Shown here: one piece after another, positions 43,647-53,210 of the stretch
How positions within the stretch are numbered: the stretch's first letter is position 1
How the letters are laid out: every line of letters starts with the position of its first letter
Assembly (NCBI RefSeq): GCF_006385175.1
Contig: NZ_VFIY01000005.1
Location: forward strand, 131,501-195,500
DNA: 64,000 nucleotides
Reading direction: 5' to 3'
From: Emcibacter nanhaiensis
GTDB lineage: Bacteria > Pseudomonadota > Alphaproteobacteria > Sphingomonadales > Emcibacteraceae
Program-made: the position numbers and the translations under genes
Notes under the pieces: model-generated
The model's database searches: none
The model's input: only the letters and a program-made list of their open reading frames with translations
Told to the model about the DNA's origin: nothing

Positions 43647-44249
43647 TTTCTCTCCGTCTCCTCAACTAGTTCTATTACAGGCCGTGAAAACAGCCTTTTC
43701 GTCCCGATGGCTTTAAGGACGACAGGCTCCGTATTTTACGGCCCGTGGCGCGCCTGAATAGGTCTGGTGACATATTTTCGGCATGCCAAAGGCAGAAAGG
43801 CACTGCTTCACCTTCCGATGCAAGTGAAGTCACGCTTTCAGCACTGGTCGTTTAAGTGTCCGCAGAATGTGATTTTGTAATAAGTTTCTGCAGCAAACCC
43901 TGTATCCGGGCATATTCGTACCGACTGGGATTGAAAAAAGCAAGTTTTTACATGCACATGCCGCAGGGGCGAAGGAGGGAAAAGACGGACCTGAAGGGAA
44001 AAAATAAATATTATCAATTGATTAACCTCATTTGGGCGGCGGGAAAAAATTTCGCATATCTCGATTAAACAGGATAAAATTCTTTGAAAGCTATTTCCTT
44101 TGGCAGGTAATTTTGAATGTCGCCCGGGAAATCAGCGGGCTGGCCTTGGCTAAGCGATTGATATATCTAGGGATAAATCAACAGGCAAATATGGTGCGGG
44201 ATCAACTGATTCCCGTGCAGAATTTTGAACAGGATAGAATGTAGCGCGT
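43647..44249. other. Long non-coding region between gltB and hrpB
   Basis: About 600 bases; open frames here have poor codon use and no ribosome-binding site. A 5-bp hairpin CCGTA/TACGG occurs at about 43727-43740. Promoters for gltB (leftwards) and hrpB (rightwards) must lie here, but none could be named. No RNA gene was recognised. Confidence 0.5.
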
Positions 44250-46796
44250 ATGGCCCGGATTCCGGACATTATAAAAGAGACTGATCTGCCGGTTCGGGAG
44301 ATTCTCGATGATGTCATCTCCTGCCTGAAGCGGGAGAACCGGCTGGTGGTCCAGGCGCCGCCCGGGGCCGGCAAGACGACTATCCTGCCGCTGGCACTGC
44401 TGGACAGCGGCCTCGCCGGCGACGGCCGGATCCTGATTCTGGAACCGCGCAGGCTCGCCACCCGGGCGGCGGCACACCGGATGGCCGACCTGCTGGGCGA
44501 GGAAATCGGCCGTACCGTCGGCTACCGGGTCAGGCTGGAAAGCCGGATCAGCCGGGAGAGCCGCATCGAGGTGGTGACCGAAGGTATCCTGACCCGCTAT
44601 TTGCAGGACGATCCCGCGCTCGAGGGAATTTCCATGATTCTGTTTGACGAATTCCATGAACGCTCGCTGGATGCGGACCTGGGTCTGGCCCTGGCGCTGG
44701 ATTGCCAGGACGGGCTCCGGGAAGACCTGAAGATCATCGTCATGTCGGCGACGCTCGACGGCGACCGGGTCGCAACCCTGATGGACGGGGCGCCCATGGC
44801 CACCAGCGTCGGGCGCAGCTATCCGGTGGAGATGCGCTATCTGGAGCGGGACCCGCAGGAGCGGATCGAGCCGCTGATGGCGGCGAAAATCCGCGAAATT
44901 CTGGGGCAGGAGGACGGCAGCATCCTCGCCTTCCTGCCCGGCGCCGGGGAGATTCGGCGGCTGGCGGAGCTGCTGAGTGAAAGTCTCCGGGACGGGAATA
45001 TCCTGGTTTGCCCGCTGTTCGGCATGATGAGCAATGAAGAACAGGACATCGCCATCCAGCCGGCGCCACCCGGCAAGCGCAAGATCGTGCTCGCCACCTC
45101 CATTGCCGAAACCAGCCTGACCATCGAAGGCATTCGCATTGTGGTGGACAGCGGGCTGATGCGCCTGTCCCGCTATGATGTGAATAGCGGCATGACCGGG
45201 CTGGAGACGCGGCGGGTGTCGCGCGCCGCTGCGGACCAGCGGGCGGGGCGGGCCGGCCGGCTGGAGCCCGGGATCTGTTACCGGATGTGGAGCGAGCCCG
45301 CACAGCGCAGCCTGGTGCCCTTTTCGCCGCCGGAGATCGCCCAGGCCGACCTGGCGCCGCTGCTGCTGCAACTGGCCTGCTGGGGGGTCATTGACCCGGC
45401 TTCCCTGCGCTGGCTCGATGCGCCGGAGCCCGCCCCACTGGCGGAGGCAAGCCAGCTGCTGGGCCAGCTCGGGGCGCTGGACGGCCAGGGCCACGCCACA
45501 GCGCACGGGCGGCGGATGGCGGCACTCGGCATGCATCCGCGATTGTCCCATATGGTGCTGACGGCGAAGGAAAAAGGTTTCGGGGCCACGGCGGTGTGGC
45601 TGGCGGCGCTGCTCGAGGAACGGGATATCCTGCGCGGCAGCGACGCAGACATCGGCCGCCGGCTGGAGATATTGGCCGAGGCGGCTGGTGGCAACAAATC
45701 CGTCCTGCGTGCCCGCGGCGTTGACCGCGGGGGGATGAACCGGATTTTGCGGCAGGCGAAAATCTGGCTGCGGGAGTTGGGCCTGGGCCGGGACGATCGG
45801 CCGGAGCGTAACGATGCCGGGCTGTGCCTGGCGCTTGCTTACCCGGACCGGGTGGCGGCCAACCGGCAGCGCACTGCCCCCGCACGGCAGCGCAAGGGCC
45901 AGTTTCTGCTGGCCGGCGGCCGGGGGGCGATATTGCCACCGGAAGATCCGCTGGCGGTAGAAGACTATCTGGCGGTGGCCAGTCTCGACCGGGGTGACCG
46001 GGACGCCCGCATCTTCCTCGCCGCGCCGCTCAGCCTGGCGGAGATTGAGGAATTGTTTGCAGAGGCGATCACGGAACAGGAAACGGTGGCCTGGGATGAA
46101 GGTTCGGGTACGGTCCAGGCCCGCCAGCAGCGGAAACTTTATCGCCTGACCCTGTCCGAAAAACCGCTGGCGGACGTTCGTCCCGAACTTGTGCAGCGGG
46201 CGCTGCTGGACTATGTGCGCCGGTCCGGCACCGATATCCTGCCCTGGGATAAAGAGAGCCGACATCTTCGTGACCGGGTCAATTTTATCCGCCGTCACCT
46301 GCCGGACGTTGACCTGCCGGACCTGAGCGGGGACGGGTTATTGGCGACACTGGAAGACTGGCTCGGTCCCTGGCTCAATGAAGCCCGGCGCCGGGATGAC
46401 CTGAAAAAACTCAATATGGGGGCAATCCTCTCCGCTTATGTGGGCTGGCAGGGGAACCAGGAGGTGGATCGGCTGGCGCCGGAGAGAATTTCCGTCCCCG
46501 GCGGATCGAACATTGCGCCTGACTATAGCCAGGATCCGCCGGTGCTGGCGGTCAAACTGCAGGAAATGTTCGGTGTGACGGAAACACCCCGGGTGCTGGA
46601 CGGGCGGGTGCCGCTGCTGGTCCATCTATTGTCCCCGGCCGGTCGGCCGCTGCAGGTCACCCAGGACCTGGCCGGATTCTGGAAAGGCGCCTACGACGCG
46701 GTGCGCAAGGATATGCGCGGGCGCTATCCGAAACACCCCTGGCCGGAGGATCCGCTTACGGCAGTTCCCACCCGGCGCACCAATCCCCGGAAATAG
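44250..46796 (+). CDS. hrpB: ATP-dependent helicase HrpB
   Basis: 848 residues, normal length. DEAH/RHA-family motifs: Walker A PPGAGKTTILPLALL, motif II LFDEFHERSLDADLG (DEFH), motif III VMSATLDG, motif V ATSIAETSLTIEGIR and motif VI DQRAGRAGRLEPG. HrpB-type C-terminal region ends with the conserved RYPKHPWPEDP. RNA helicase family of uncertain cellular role. Weak ribosome-binding site; single gene. Confidence 0.95.
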   Translation: MARIPDIIKETDLPVREILDDVISCLKRENRLVVQAPPGAGKTTILPLALLDSGLAGDGRILILEPRRLATRAAAHRMADLLGEEIGRTVGYRVRLESRISRESRIEVVTEGILTRYLQDDPALEGISMILFDEFHERSLDADLGLALALDCQDGLREDLKIIVMSATLDGDRVATLMDGAPMATSVGRSYPVEMRYLERDPQERIEPLMAAKIREILGQEDGSILAFLPGAGEIRRLAELLSESLRDGNILVCPLFGMMSNEEQDIAIQPAPPGKRKIVLATSIAETSLTIEGIRIVVDSGLMRLSRYDVNSGMTGLETRRVSRAAADQRAGRAGRLEPGICYRMWSEPAQRSLVPFSPPEIAQADLAPLLLQLACWGVIDPASLRWLDAPEPAPLAEASQLLGQLGALDGQGHATAHGRRMAALGMHPRLSHMVLTAKEKGFGATAVWLAALLEERDILRGSDADIGRRLEILAEAAGGNKSVLRARGVDRGGMNRILRQAKIWLRELGLGRDDRPERNDAGLCLALAYPDRVAANRQRTAPARQRKGQFLLAGGRGAILPPEDPLAVEDYLAVASLDRGDRDARIFLAAPLSLAEIEELFAEAITEQETVAWDEGSGTVQARQQRKLYRLTLSEKPLADVRPELVQRALLDYVRRSGTDILPWDKESRHLRDRVNFIRRHLPDVDLPDLSGDGLLATLEDWLGPWLNEARRRDDLKKLNMGAILSAYVGWQGNQEVDRLAPERISVPGGSNIAPDYSQDPPVLAVKLQEMFGVTETPRVLDGRVPLLVHLLSPAGRPLQVTQDLAGFWKGAYDAVRKDMRGRYPKHPWPEDPLTAVPTRRTNPRK

Positions 46797-46968
46797 TGGT
46801 TAAATGACTCCGGAAAAATCGAGTCTTGTTGTATGATGGCAAGACAGGCCTGTTTCTTCCCTGTCCCCTGGAAAGGAATTTTGAACCGGCATTATTTTTT
46901 TCACCGGCAAAATTAACTATAAACAGCCATTTTTTTCAGAAAAATGACAGTCAAGAGAAAAGTTTGAA

Positions 46969-46984
46969 ATACTAGTTATTGACA
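46969..46984 (+). promoter_or_regulatory. NrdR-like box 1, overlapping the -35 element
   Basis: ATACTAGTTATTGACA is a partial match to the NrdR consensus (ACACWATATWTWGTGT type). Its start is 32 bases before box 2, three helical turns, which is one of the usual NrdR spacings. Alone it would be weak; the spacing makes it credible. Confidence 0.45.
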
Positions 46985-47007
46985 AGGGGCAGGGGTGTAA
47001 ATACCAT
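46979..47007 (+). promoter_or_regulatory. Promoter of nrdAB
   Basis: TTGACA (46979-46984), 17 bases, TACCAT (47002-47007). Perfect -35 and a four of six -10. Start near 47014, giving a leader of about 245 bases. NrdR-like boxes overlap both elements, the expected repressing geometry. Confidence 0.6.
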
Positions 47008-47016
47008 ATCTTGTGT
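47001..47016 (+). promoter_or_regulatory. NrdR-like box 2, overlapping the -10 element
   Basis: ATACCATATCTTGTGT matches the 16-base NrdR palindrome pattern well (right arm TTGTGT, A/T-rich centre). It covers the -10 box of the nrdAB promoter. Confidence 0.6.
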
Positions 47017-47181
47017 CGAGGGTGATGCGAAGGGGTAACGGAGCAGAAAGCTTTTATTCTATAAGGTCCTAGCAATTGTTAACTATAAAAGGGCCAGCCA
47101 AATCACAGCTTTTATGCCAACCATTTTCATGACGCAGGGCCTTCTCAGTCGGGCAATTTTCTGGCCTGGATTCTGGTTTCG

Positions 47182-47203
47182 AAATCGTTCGGGGGAACGA
47201 TTT
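47182..47203 (+). promoter_or_regulatory. Perfect hairpin in the nrdA leader
   Basis: AAATCGTTC and GAACGATTT form a 9-bp stem around GGGG, 57 bases before the nrdA GTG. No long T-run follows, so it is probably a leader structure rather than a terminator; it could also be an operator. Confidence 0.5.
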
Positions 47204-47259
47204 ATAGGATGAAGTTGGGCGAATCGGATGACAGGTTTTAAGCACTCAAAGGTGGGATA

Positions 47260-49095
47260 GTGTCGGTTTCAGTTCTTACAGATGCAGTTCAGGTCAAGGA
47301 CCATTCACGGGTTGAAATAGACCCGTCACGTGATGCGCTTTTAACGGATTTCGGCAAAGCAACGCTGACGGACCGTTATCTGATGCCGGGAGAGTCCTTT
47401 CAGGATCTTTTCGCGCGGGTGGCCAGTTATTACGGAGACAACCGGGAACATTCGCAGCGTCTTTATGATTATATCAGCCAGCTCTGGTTCATGCCGGCCA
47501 CGCCGGTGCTCAGCAACGGCGGCACCAAACGCGGCCTGCCCATTTCCTGCTTCCTCAATGAAGCGGATGACAGCCTCAACGGCATCGTCGGCCTGTGGAA
47601 CGAGAATGTCTGGCTGGCGGCCAAAGGCGGCGGCATCGGCAGCTACTGGGGCAACCTGCGCTCCATCGGCGAGTCCGTTTCCTCCAACGGCAAGACCTCC
47701 GGCATCATTCCCTTTATCCGGGTGATGGACAGCCAGACCCTGGCGATTTCCCAGGGGTCCCTGCGGCGCGGCAGTGCGGCGGTTTATCTGCCGATCAGCC
47801 ATCCGGAAGTGGAAGAGTTTATCGAAATCCGCCGGCCGACCGGCGGTGACCCGAACCGCAAGGCGCTGAACCTGCATCACGGCATTGCCATTTCCGATGC
47901 CTTCATGCGCGCGGTGGAAAATGACGAGGAGTGGGCGCTGCTCAGCCCCCACGACCAGTCCGTCCAGCGCACCGTCGGTGCCCGTGACCTGTGGATCCGC
48001 ATCCTGACGGCCCGCATTGAAACCGGCGAACCCTATATGCTGTTCATTGATCATGTAAACCGGGCCACGCCGGAACATCACAAGCTGGCCGGCCTCAATG
48101 TGAAAACCTCCAACCTGTGCTGCGAGATCACCCTGCCCACCGGTATTGATCATCTCGGCAACCAGCGCACCGCTGTCTGCTGCCTGTCTTCCCTGAATAT
48201 GGAAAAGTTCGACGACTGGAAGGACGAGGAGCTGTTCATCGAAGACGTCATGCGCTTCCTGGACAATGTGTTGCAGGACTTTATCGACCGCGCACCGGAC
48301 AGCATGGCCCGGGCCAAATATTCCGCCATGCGTGAACGCAGTGTCGGGCTTGGCATTATGGGCTTTCATTCTTTCCTGCAGGACCGGATGATTCCCTTTG
48401 AATCCGTCATGGCCCAGGTCTGGAACAAGAAGGTCTTCAAACATATTGATGAGCAGGCCAGGGCGGCATCCCGCAAACTGGCCGAAGAGCGCGGCGCCTG
48501 CCCCGATGCGGCCGACTATGGCATGATGGAAAGATTCTCCAACAAGTCTGCCATTGCGCCGACGGCGTCGATTTCCATCATCTGCGGCGGGGCGAGCCCG
48601 GGGATCGAGCCCATTGCGGCCAACAGCTTCACCCAGAAAACCCTGTCCGGGTCCTTCAATGTGCGCAGCCGCGCCCTGACCCGTCTGTTGGAGGCCAAGG
48701 GCAAGAATACCGACGAAATCTGGTCCAGCATTACCGTTAATGGCGGGTCCGTGCAGCATCTGGATTTCCTGAGCCAGGACGAGAAGGATGTGTTCAAGAC
48801 CGCCTTCGAACTGGATCAGCGCTGGGTGGTGGAACATGCCGCCGACCGGGCACCGTTCATCGACCAGGCCCAGTCCGTCAATGTGTTCCTGCCGGCCGAC
48901 GTGCACAAGCGCGACCTGCACCAGGTGCATTTCCAAGCTTGGAAAAAAGGCGTCAAAAGTCTTTATTACTGTCGTTCCCTGTCCATTCAGCGGGCGGAAA
49001 GCAGTGAAGCCTCCACCAAGGCTCAGATGGAAAAGGCCTTGGTGGCCCAGGCACAGGAAAGCACCAATTATGAGGAATGTCTTTCCTGCCAGTAA
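47260..49095 (+). CDS. nrdA: Ribonucleoside-diphosphate reductase alpha subunit, class I, without ATP-cone
   Basis: 611 residues from a GTG after AGGTGGGATA. Reduces ribonucleotides to deoxyribonucleotides with NrdB. The redox and thiyl cysteines are recognisable: PISCFLNEADDS, TSNLCCEITLP, and AVCCLSSLNMEKF, plus the C-terminal shuttle pair ECLSCQ; PTASISIICGGASPGIEP is the conserved Pro-Thr-Ala segment. Common NrdA proteins are about 750 residues and start with an ATP-cone; here the core starts almost at once, so the overall-activity site is absent. nrdB follows after 75 bases. Confidence 0.95.
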   Translation: MSVSVLTDAVQVKDHSRVEIDPSRDALLTDFGKATLTDRYLMPGESFQDLFARVASYYGDNREHSQRLYDYISQLWFMPATPVLSNGGTKRGLPISCFLNEADDSLNGIVGLWNENVWLAAKGGGIGSYWGNLRSIGESVSSNGKTSGIIPFIRVMDSQTLAISQGSLRRGSAAVYLPISHPEVEEFIEIRRPTGGDPNRKALNLHHGIAISDAFMRAVENDEEWALLSPHDQSVQRTVGARDLWIRILTARIETGEPYMLFIDHVNRATPEHHKLAGLNVKTSNLCCEITLPTGIDHLGNQRTAVCCLSSLNMEKFDDWKDEELFIEDVMRFLDNVLQDFIDRAPDSMARAKYSAMRERSVGLGIMGFHSFLQDRMIPFESVMAQVWNKKVFKHIDEQARAASRKLAEERGACPDAADYGMMERFSNKSAIAPTASISIICGGASPGIEPIAANSFTQKTLSGSFNVRSRALTRLLEAKGKNTDEIWSSITVNGGSVQHLDFLSQDEKDVFKTAFELDQRWVVEHAADRAPFIDQAQSVNVFLPADVHKRDLHQVHFQAWKKGVKSLYYCRSLSIQRAESSEASTKAQMEKALVAQAQESTNYEECLSCQ

Positions 49096-49101
49096 AATTC
49101 C

Positions 49102-49124
49102 GCCTGCCGGTTTCCCCGGCAGGC
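49102..49124 (+). promoter_or_regulatory. Intercistronic hairpin between nrdA and nrdB
   Basis: GCCTGCCGG pairs perfectly with CCGGCAGGC around TTTCC. No T-run follows. It may protect the nrdA message end or tune the ratio of nrdA to nrdB. Confidence 0.55.
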
Positions 49125-49170
49125 TACTAAGAAATTGTGATATCAAAATTTAATTTAAAGGGTTCCGGCC

Positions 49171-50130
49171 ATGTCCCTGTTAAAGGAACGTATTGTCTAT
49201 AAACCATTCCAGTATCCTTGGGCCTATGATGCCTGGCTGACCCAGCAGCGTATTCACTGGCTGCCGGAAGAAATTCCCATGGCGGACGATGTAAAGGACT
49301 GGAACCTGAAGCTGTCAGCGACCGAAAAACATCTGCTGACCCAGATTTTCCGCTTCTTCACCCAGGCCGATGTGGAAGTGAACAACTGCTACATGCGCCA
49401 CTACACCCGGGTCTTCAAACCGACCGAGGTACAGATGATGCTGGCGGCCTTTTCCAATATGGAAACCATTCATGTGGCGGCCTACAGTCACCTGCTGGAT
49501 ACGCTGGGCATCCCGGAAGTAGAGTATGAAGCCTTCCTCCGCTATGAACAGATGAAGGACAAATACGACTATATGCAGGTCTGGGGCGTGGAAACCAAGG
49601 AAGATATCGCCAAGACCCTTGCGGTATTCGGCGGCTTTACCGAAGGGCTGCAGCTGTTTGCTTCCTTCGCCATCCTGATGAATTTCCCCCGCTTCAACAA
49701 GATGAAGGGCATGGGCCAGGTGGTGACCTGGTCAGTCAGGGATGAAAGCCTGCATACCAACAGCATCATCAAGCTGTTCCATACCTTTGTGAAGGAAAAT
49801 CCGGAAATCTGGACCGAGGAACTGCAGAACGACCTGATCGAGGCCTGCAAGACTATTGTCGAGCATGAAGATGCTTTTATCGACTTGGCGTTTGAGCTCG
49901 GCGACGTGGAAGGCCTGACCGCCAAGGAAGTGAAAAATTATATCCGCTATATTGCCGACCGGCGCCTTAACCAGCTTGGCCTCAGTCCGATCTATTTCGT
50001 GGGCAACAACCCGCTGCCGTGGATGGATGAGATCCTCAACGGTATCGAGCACACCAACTTCTTCGAGAACCGGGCGACGGAATATTCCAAAGCCTCCACC
50101 AAAGGCTCCTGGGAAGAAGCCTTCGACTGA
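49171..50130 (+). CDS. nrdB: Ribonucleoside-diphosphate reductase beta subunit, class I
   Basis: 319 residues. Ferritin-like diiron protein holding the tyrosyl radical. Ligand and radical residues are in SNMETIHVAAYSHLL (Glu, His and the Tyr at the radical position), GGFTEGLQLF and RDESLHTNSI (Glu and His). KSF-type end SKASTKGSWEEAFD. Start ATG after GGGTTCCGGCC. Second gene of the nrdAB unit, closed by a terminator. Confidence 0.95.
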   Translation: MSLLKERIVYKPFQYPWAYDAWLTQQRIHWLPEEIPMADDVKDWNLKLSATEKHLLTQIFRFFTQADVEVNNCYMRHYTRVFKPTEVQMMLAAFSNMETIHVAAYSHLLDTLGIPEVEYEAFLRYEQMKDKYDYMQVWGVETKEDIAKTLAVFGGFTEGLQLFASFAILMNFPRFNKMKGMGQVVTWSVRDESLHTNSIIKLFHTFVKENPEIWTEELQNDLIEACKTIVEHEDAFIDLAFELGDVEGLTAKEVKNYIRYIADRRLNQLGLSPIYFVGNNPLPWMDEILNGIEHTNFFENRATEYSKASTKGSWEEAFD

Positions 50131-50160
50131 TCGTACCGGCGCTGCCAGATATTCAACAGG

Positions 50161-50189
50161 CACCCTCCCGCCGGGGAGGGTGTTTTATT
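50161..50189 (+). terminator. Rho-independent terminator of nrdAB
   Basis: CACCCTCCC (50161-50169) / GGGAGGGTG (50174-50182), loop GCCG, then TTTTATTT. The T-run overlaps the end of the convergent prsT gene, whose stop is at 50185-50187. Confidence 0.88.
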
Positions 50190-53007
50190 TCCAGCTGTCA
50201 AAAAGTTTCCGCGCCTCGTCGCGACCGTCAAAGGCCTGATCCGACTGCAGGGCTTCGGCCAGCATCTTGCGGGCTTCCGACCGGCGGCCAAGCTTATCAA
50301 GGGTGACTGCCAGGTGATATTTGGTCTCCGGGCTGCTGTAGCTGATCACCAGCGCCTTCCTGAGCAACGGCAACGCCTTTTCCGGGTTGCCGTTCCGGGT
50401 CTCGATCCAGGCCAGCGTATCCATGATGTTGACGCTTTCCGGGGCCAGCGCCAGCGCTTTCTGCGCATAGGCCAGGGCCTTGTCTGTGTTGCCCTGGTCA
50501 TAATGCAGGTTGGCGGCATTGTTCAGCAGGGCCGGCATATTGGGATAGTGCTGCAAAAGTTCTTCATAATGGCTGAGTGCCTTTTGCGGCTGGCCATTGA
50601 GCTTGTAGGCAGTGCCAAGGGTCATGGCCGCCACCAGATCCTCGGGATATTTGGCGAGCCAGGTCTTCAGCCGGGCGATACCCTTGGACAGCTGGCCGCT
50701 GTCCTTGTAGGCGCGGAACAGGCCCAGCATCGCCAGCGGGCTGTCGCCGACCTTGAGGGCGGCATTATAGGATTTCTCGGCCGCAGCCGTATCCCCCACC
50801 GCCATATGCAGGTCCCCTTCCAGAATGTCGGCGGCCGGCGACCCCTCGGTCAGGCGGCGCAGCGGCTTTAGCAGTTCCAGGCCGTTCAGCCGGTCCTTGT
50901 CCTCAATCGCCATATGCACGAGGGCAATATAGGCCTCCTTGAGTTCGGGGTCCCAGGCGATGGCTTTTTTCAGGGACGTCTCCGCCCCCTGGCGATCGCG
51001 GACGGCCAGCTCGGCCCGGGCCAGGGTCATCAGGGCCGCGCCCCGGTTGATGGAATATTCCACTGCCAGTTCATAGGCGTCGATGGCCTTGTTGGGGTTG
51101 TTGGCTTTCATCTGCAGATCGCCGATCATGGTATAGACATCTTTGTCTTCCGGGAACCGGTTGGTGAATTCATCGGCAGTCTTGATCGCCTCGTCGAGTT
51201 CACCGAGTTGCTCCAGCATGCCGACCACCTTGCTGAGCGTGATGGCATTGTTGCTGTCCATGCTGTAGGCCTTCCGGTACCACAAAAGGGCCTGCTCATT
51301 CTGTCCGGTATTCTTGTAAATATCGCCCAGTTCCACCATCAGGTTATAGGCATCCGGCAGTTCCTCCATTTTTTTCTTGATCCGGGCGATCGCCTGATCG
51401 GTCTTGCCGTCCACCACATCCATCCGGGCGAGGCGGATCTGGGCGTTCAGGTTGTTGGGGTCGAGCTCGATGGCTTTTTCAAGATAGGTGCGGGCTTCTT
51501 CCCTTTTGCCCGCAAAACCGAGGGCCGTGGCATAGAGCTCGTTAATGAAGGAGTTATCCGGCGCCTTGTCCTTGAGGCCGCGGACAATTTCGATGGCTTT
51601 CTCATGCTCCCCTGCCCGCTGGTAGGCCTGGGCCAGCAGCAGTTTCACCGTGGTCGAATCCAGATTATGCTGTTCGGCCTGGATCAGGCTTTGGATCGCT
51701 TCCTGCATGGACCCGGCGGCCATTTTGCCCCGGGCCAGGTTGGTATGGCTCTGGGCGGAGTCGGGCATCAGCCGGACCACCTTCTCGAAATAGCGGTTTG
51801 CCTTGGTGGTATTGCCCATCTCGAGATAGGAAATACCGAGCAGGGTCAGAATGGTCGGGTTGTTGGGCTGGGTCCGGTCGGCATTGGTAAGGACGATACT
51901 GGCGGCCGTCGGATCTTCCGCCTGCAACTCAAGGGCGCCCAGCACCCGCATGGCGCTGACGTCATCCCGTTCCATTTTCAGGTAATCCTGCAGGAACTGG
52001 CGGGCTTCATCCAGGTTGCCGAACTGGAAGTTGGTCAGCCCGGCCAGATAATAATAGCTGGGGTTGGCTTTCATGACCTCGTCCGGCACGGCGCGCAGGG
52101 TATTGATCACCTCGCTCATGGTGGCGCGGGATTCTTCTTCCTTACCGCGGGCGGCGCGGATCACGGCCTTCAGGTATTTGGCCCGGGGTTCCTGGGGGAT
52201 AAGGTCCAGGATATAGTCCACGTCTTCCTCGGCCTGGTCCAGTTGCCGCTGGTCGATATAGAGGGCGGCCCGGGTCAGGCGGGCGGCAAGATGGCTGTCG
52301 TCAATGGCCAGGGCCTCGTTGACGGCGTCTAGGGCTTCCTTGTTGTAGCCCCTGATCTTGTAGATCTTTGATTTCATGATCCAGGCATTCGGATCCGGGG
52401 TCAGGCTTTCCAGCGCGCTGTCGATATATTCCATGGCCTTGCCATATTGCTTGCGCGCGGAGGCGACCTTGGCCCGGCCCAGCTTGGCGATATGATAGTC
52501 GGGGGTCATTTCCAGGGCCATGGCGTAACTTCTGTCCGCATTGGCCAGTTTGCGCTGTCCGAAATAGGCTTCCCCTCGCAGGAAAGCGATTTCCGTTTCG
52601 ATCCGTCGGTCCCGGTTGCCGTTGCGGATGGTTTCCAGCAGCCGGTCATATTTGCTTTGCAGGACATAGGCGCGGCCGAACAGCACGGACAGCCGGTCCA
52701 TGTCGGCGCCATGTTCGCGGGCGAACTCCAGCTCGATTTCGGCGCCGGCGCCATCCCCGGCGGCAATCAGGGTTTCGGCCAGAAGAATACGCGAGGGGAT
52801 ATGTTTGGGGTCGGCCTTGAGGGCATTCTTCAGATGAATGAAGGTTTCTTCATATTTTTCCTCATGGAAACTGGTCAGGGCTTTCTCATAGGCGGAGCTG
52901 GCCTCCGAGCCGGCGGCGATAGTGACAGCGGGCGCGCCTATGGTCATCGCCATGGTGATGAAGGCGGCAATCGTTACTGTCCGGAGTTTCATGAAGTCTA
53001 AAGCCAT
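50185..53007 (-). CDS. prsT: PrsT-like TPR protein of PEP-CTERM/exosortase systems
   Basis: 940 residues from ATG 53007 (ATG 53031 and 52992 are alternatives). A signal peptide (LRTVTIAAFITMAMTIGAPA) is followed by more than twenty tetratricopeptide repeats, for example LLAETLIAAGDGAGAEIELEFA, AYQRAGEHEKAIEIVRGL and AANLHYDQGNTDKALAYAQKAL. Length about 930, the 'GDGAGAE' start and the repeat pattern fit PrsT, found with XrtA exosortases and thought to act in exopolysaccharide or protein export to the surface. Divergent from a PEP-CTERM protein gene. Generic TPR protein is the fallback. Confidence 0.75.
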   Translation of the reverse strand: MALDFMKLRTVTIAAFITMAMTIGAPAVTIAAGSEASSAYEKALTSFHEEKYEETFIHLKNALKADPKHIPSRILLAETLIAAGDGAGAEIELEFAREHGADMDRLSVLFGRAYVLQSKYDRLLETIRNGNRDRRIETEIAFLRGEAYFGQRKLANADRSYAMALEMTPDYHIAKLGRAKVASARKQYGKAMEYIDSALESLTPDPNAWIMKSKIYKIRGYNKEALDAVNEALAIDDSHLAARLTRAALYIDQRQLDQAEEDVDYILDLIPQEPRAKYLKAVIRAARGKEEESRATMSEVINTLRAVPDEVMKANPSYYYLAGLTNFQFGNLDEARQFLQDYLKMERDDVSAMRVLGALELQAEDPTAASIVLTNADRTQPNNPTILTLLGISYLEMGNTTKANRYFEKVVRLMPDSAQSHTNLARGKMAAGSMQEAIQSLIQAEQHNLDSTTVKLLLAQAYQRAGEHEKAIEIVRGLKDKAPDNSFINELYATALGFAGKREEARTYLEKAIELDPNNLNAQIRLARMDVVDGKTDQAIARIKKKMEELPDAYNLMVELGDIYKNTGQNEQALLWYRKAYSMDSNNAITLSKVVGMLEQLGELDEAIKTADEFTNRFPEDKDVYTMIGDLQMKANNPNKAIDAYELAVEYSINRGAALMTLARAELAVRDRQGAETSLKKAIAWDPELKEAYIALVHMAIEDKDRLNGLELLKPLRRLTEGSPAADILEGDLHMAVGDTAAAEKSYNAALKVGDSPLAMLGLFRAYKDSGQLSKGIARLKTWLAKYPEDLVAAMTLGTAYKLNGQPQKALSHYEELLQHYPNMPALLNNAANLHYDQGNTDKALAYAQKALALAPESVNIMDTLAWIETRNGNPEKALPLLRKALVISYSSPETKYHLAVTLDKLGRRSEARKMLAEALQSDQAFDGRDEARKLFDSWK

Positions 53008-53210
53008 TCCTGGTCCCCATACCCTATGCAACTAGGTTGTTCTTAATAATTTGGTCATGAATATCATCTATTTAGAGATAATATAAAAGACAATAGAATG
53101 ACAATGGTTACAAAAGCTCTAAACCCGGTAAATTAATTCAAAAGCGGTTTCGAACGGCAACGGACGATATATACCAGAGGTGGAGTAACTATGGTTGTAC
53201 CGAAATGGGA

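Noticed and set aside
43856-44068. Two frames of 70 codons in the gltB-hrpB gap
   Set aside because: Start with GTG without a ribosome-binding site, AT-rich and unlike neighbouring genes in codon use.
44202-46298. Long open frame of 698 codons on the minus strand inside hrpB
   Set aside because: It is the antisense of a secure gene, has a low-complexity composition rich in Arg, Gln and Pro, no ribosome-binding site and no recognisable domain. GC-rich codon bias makes such shadows common.
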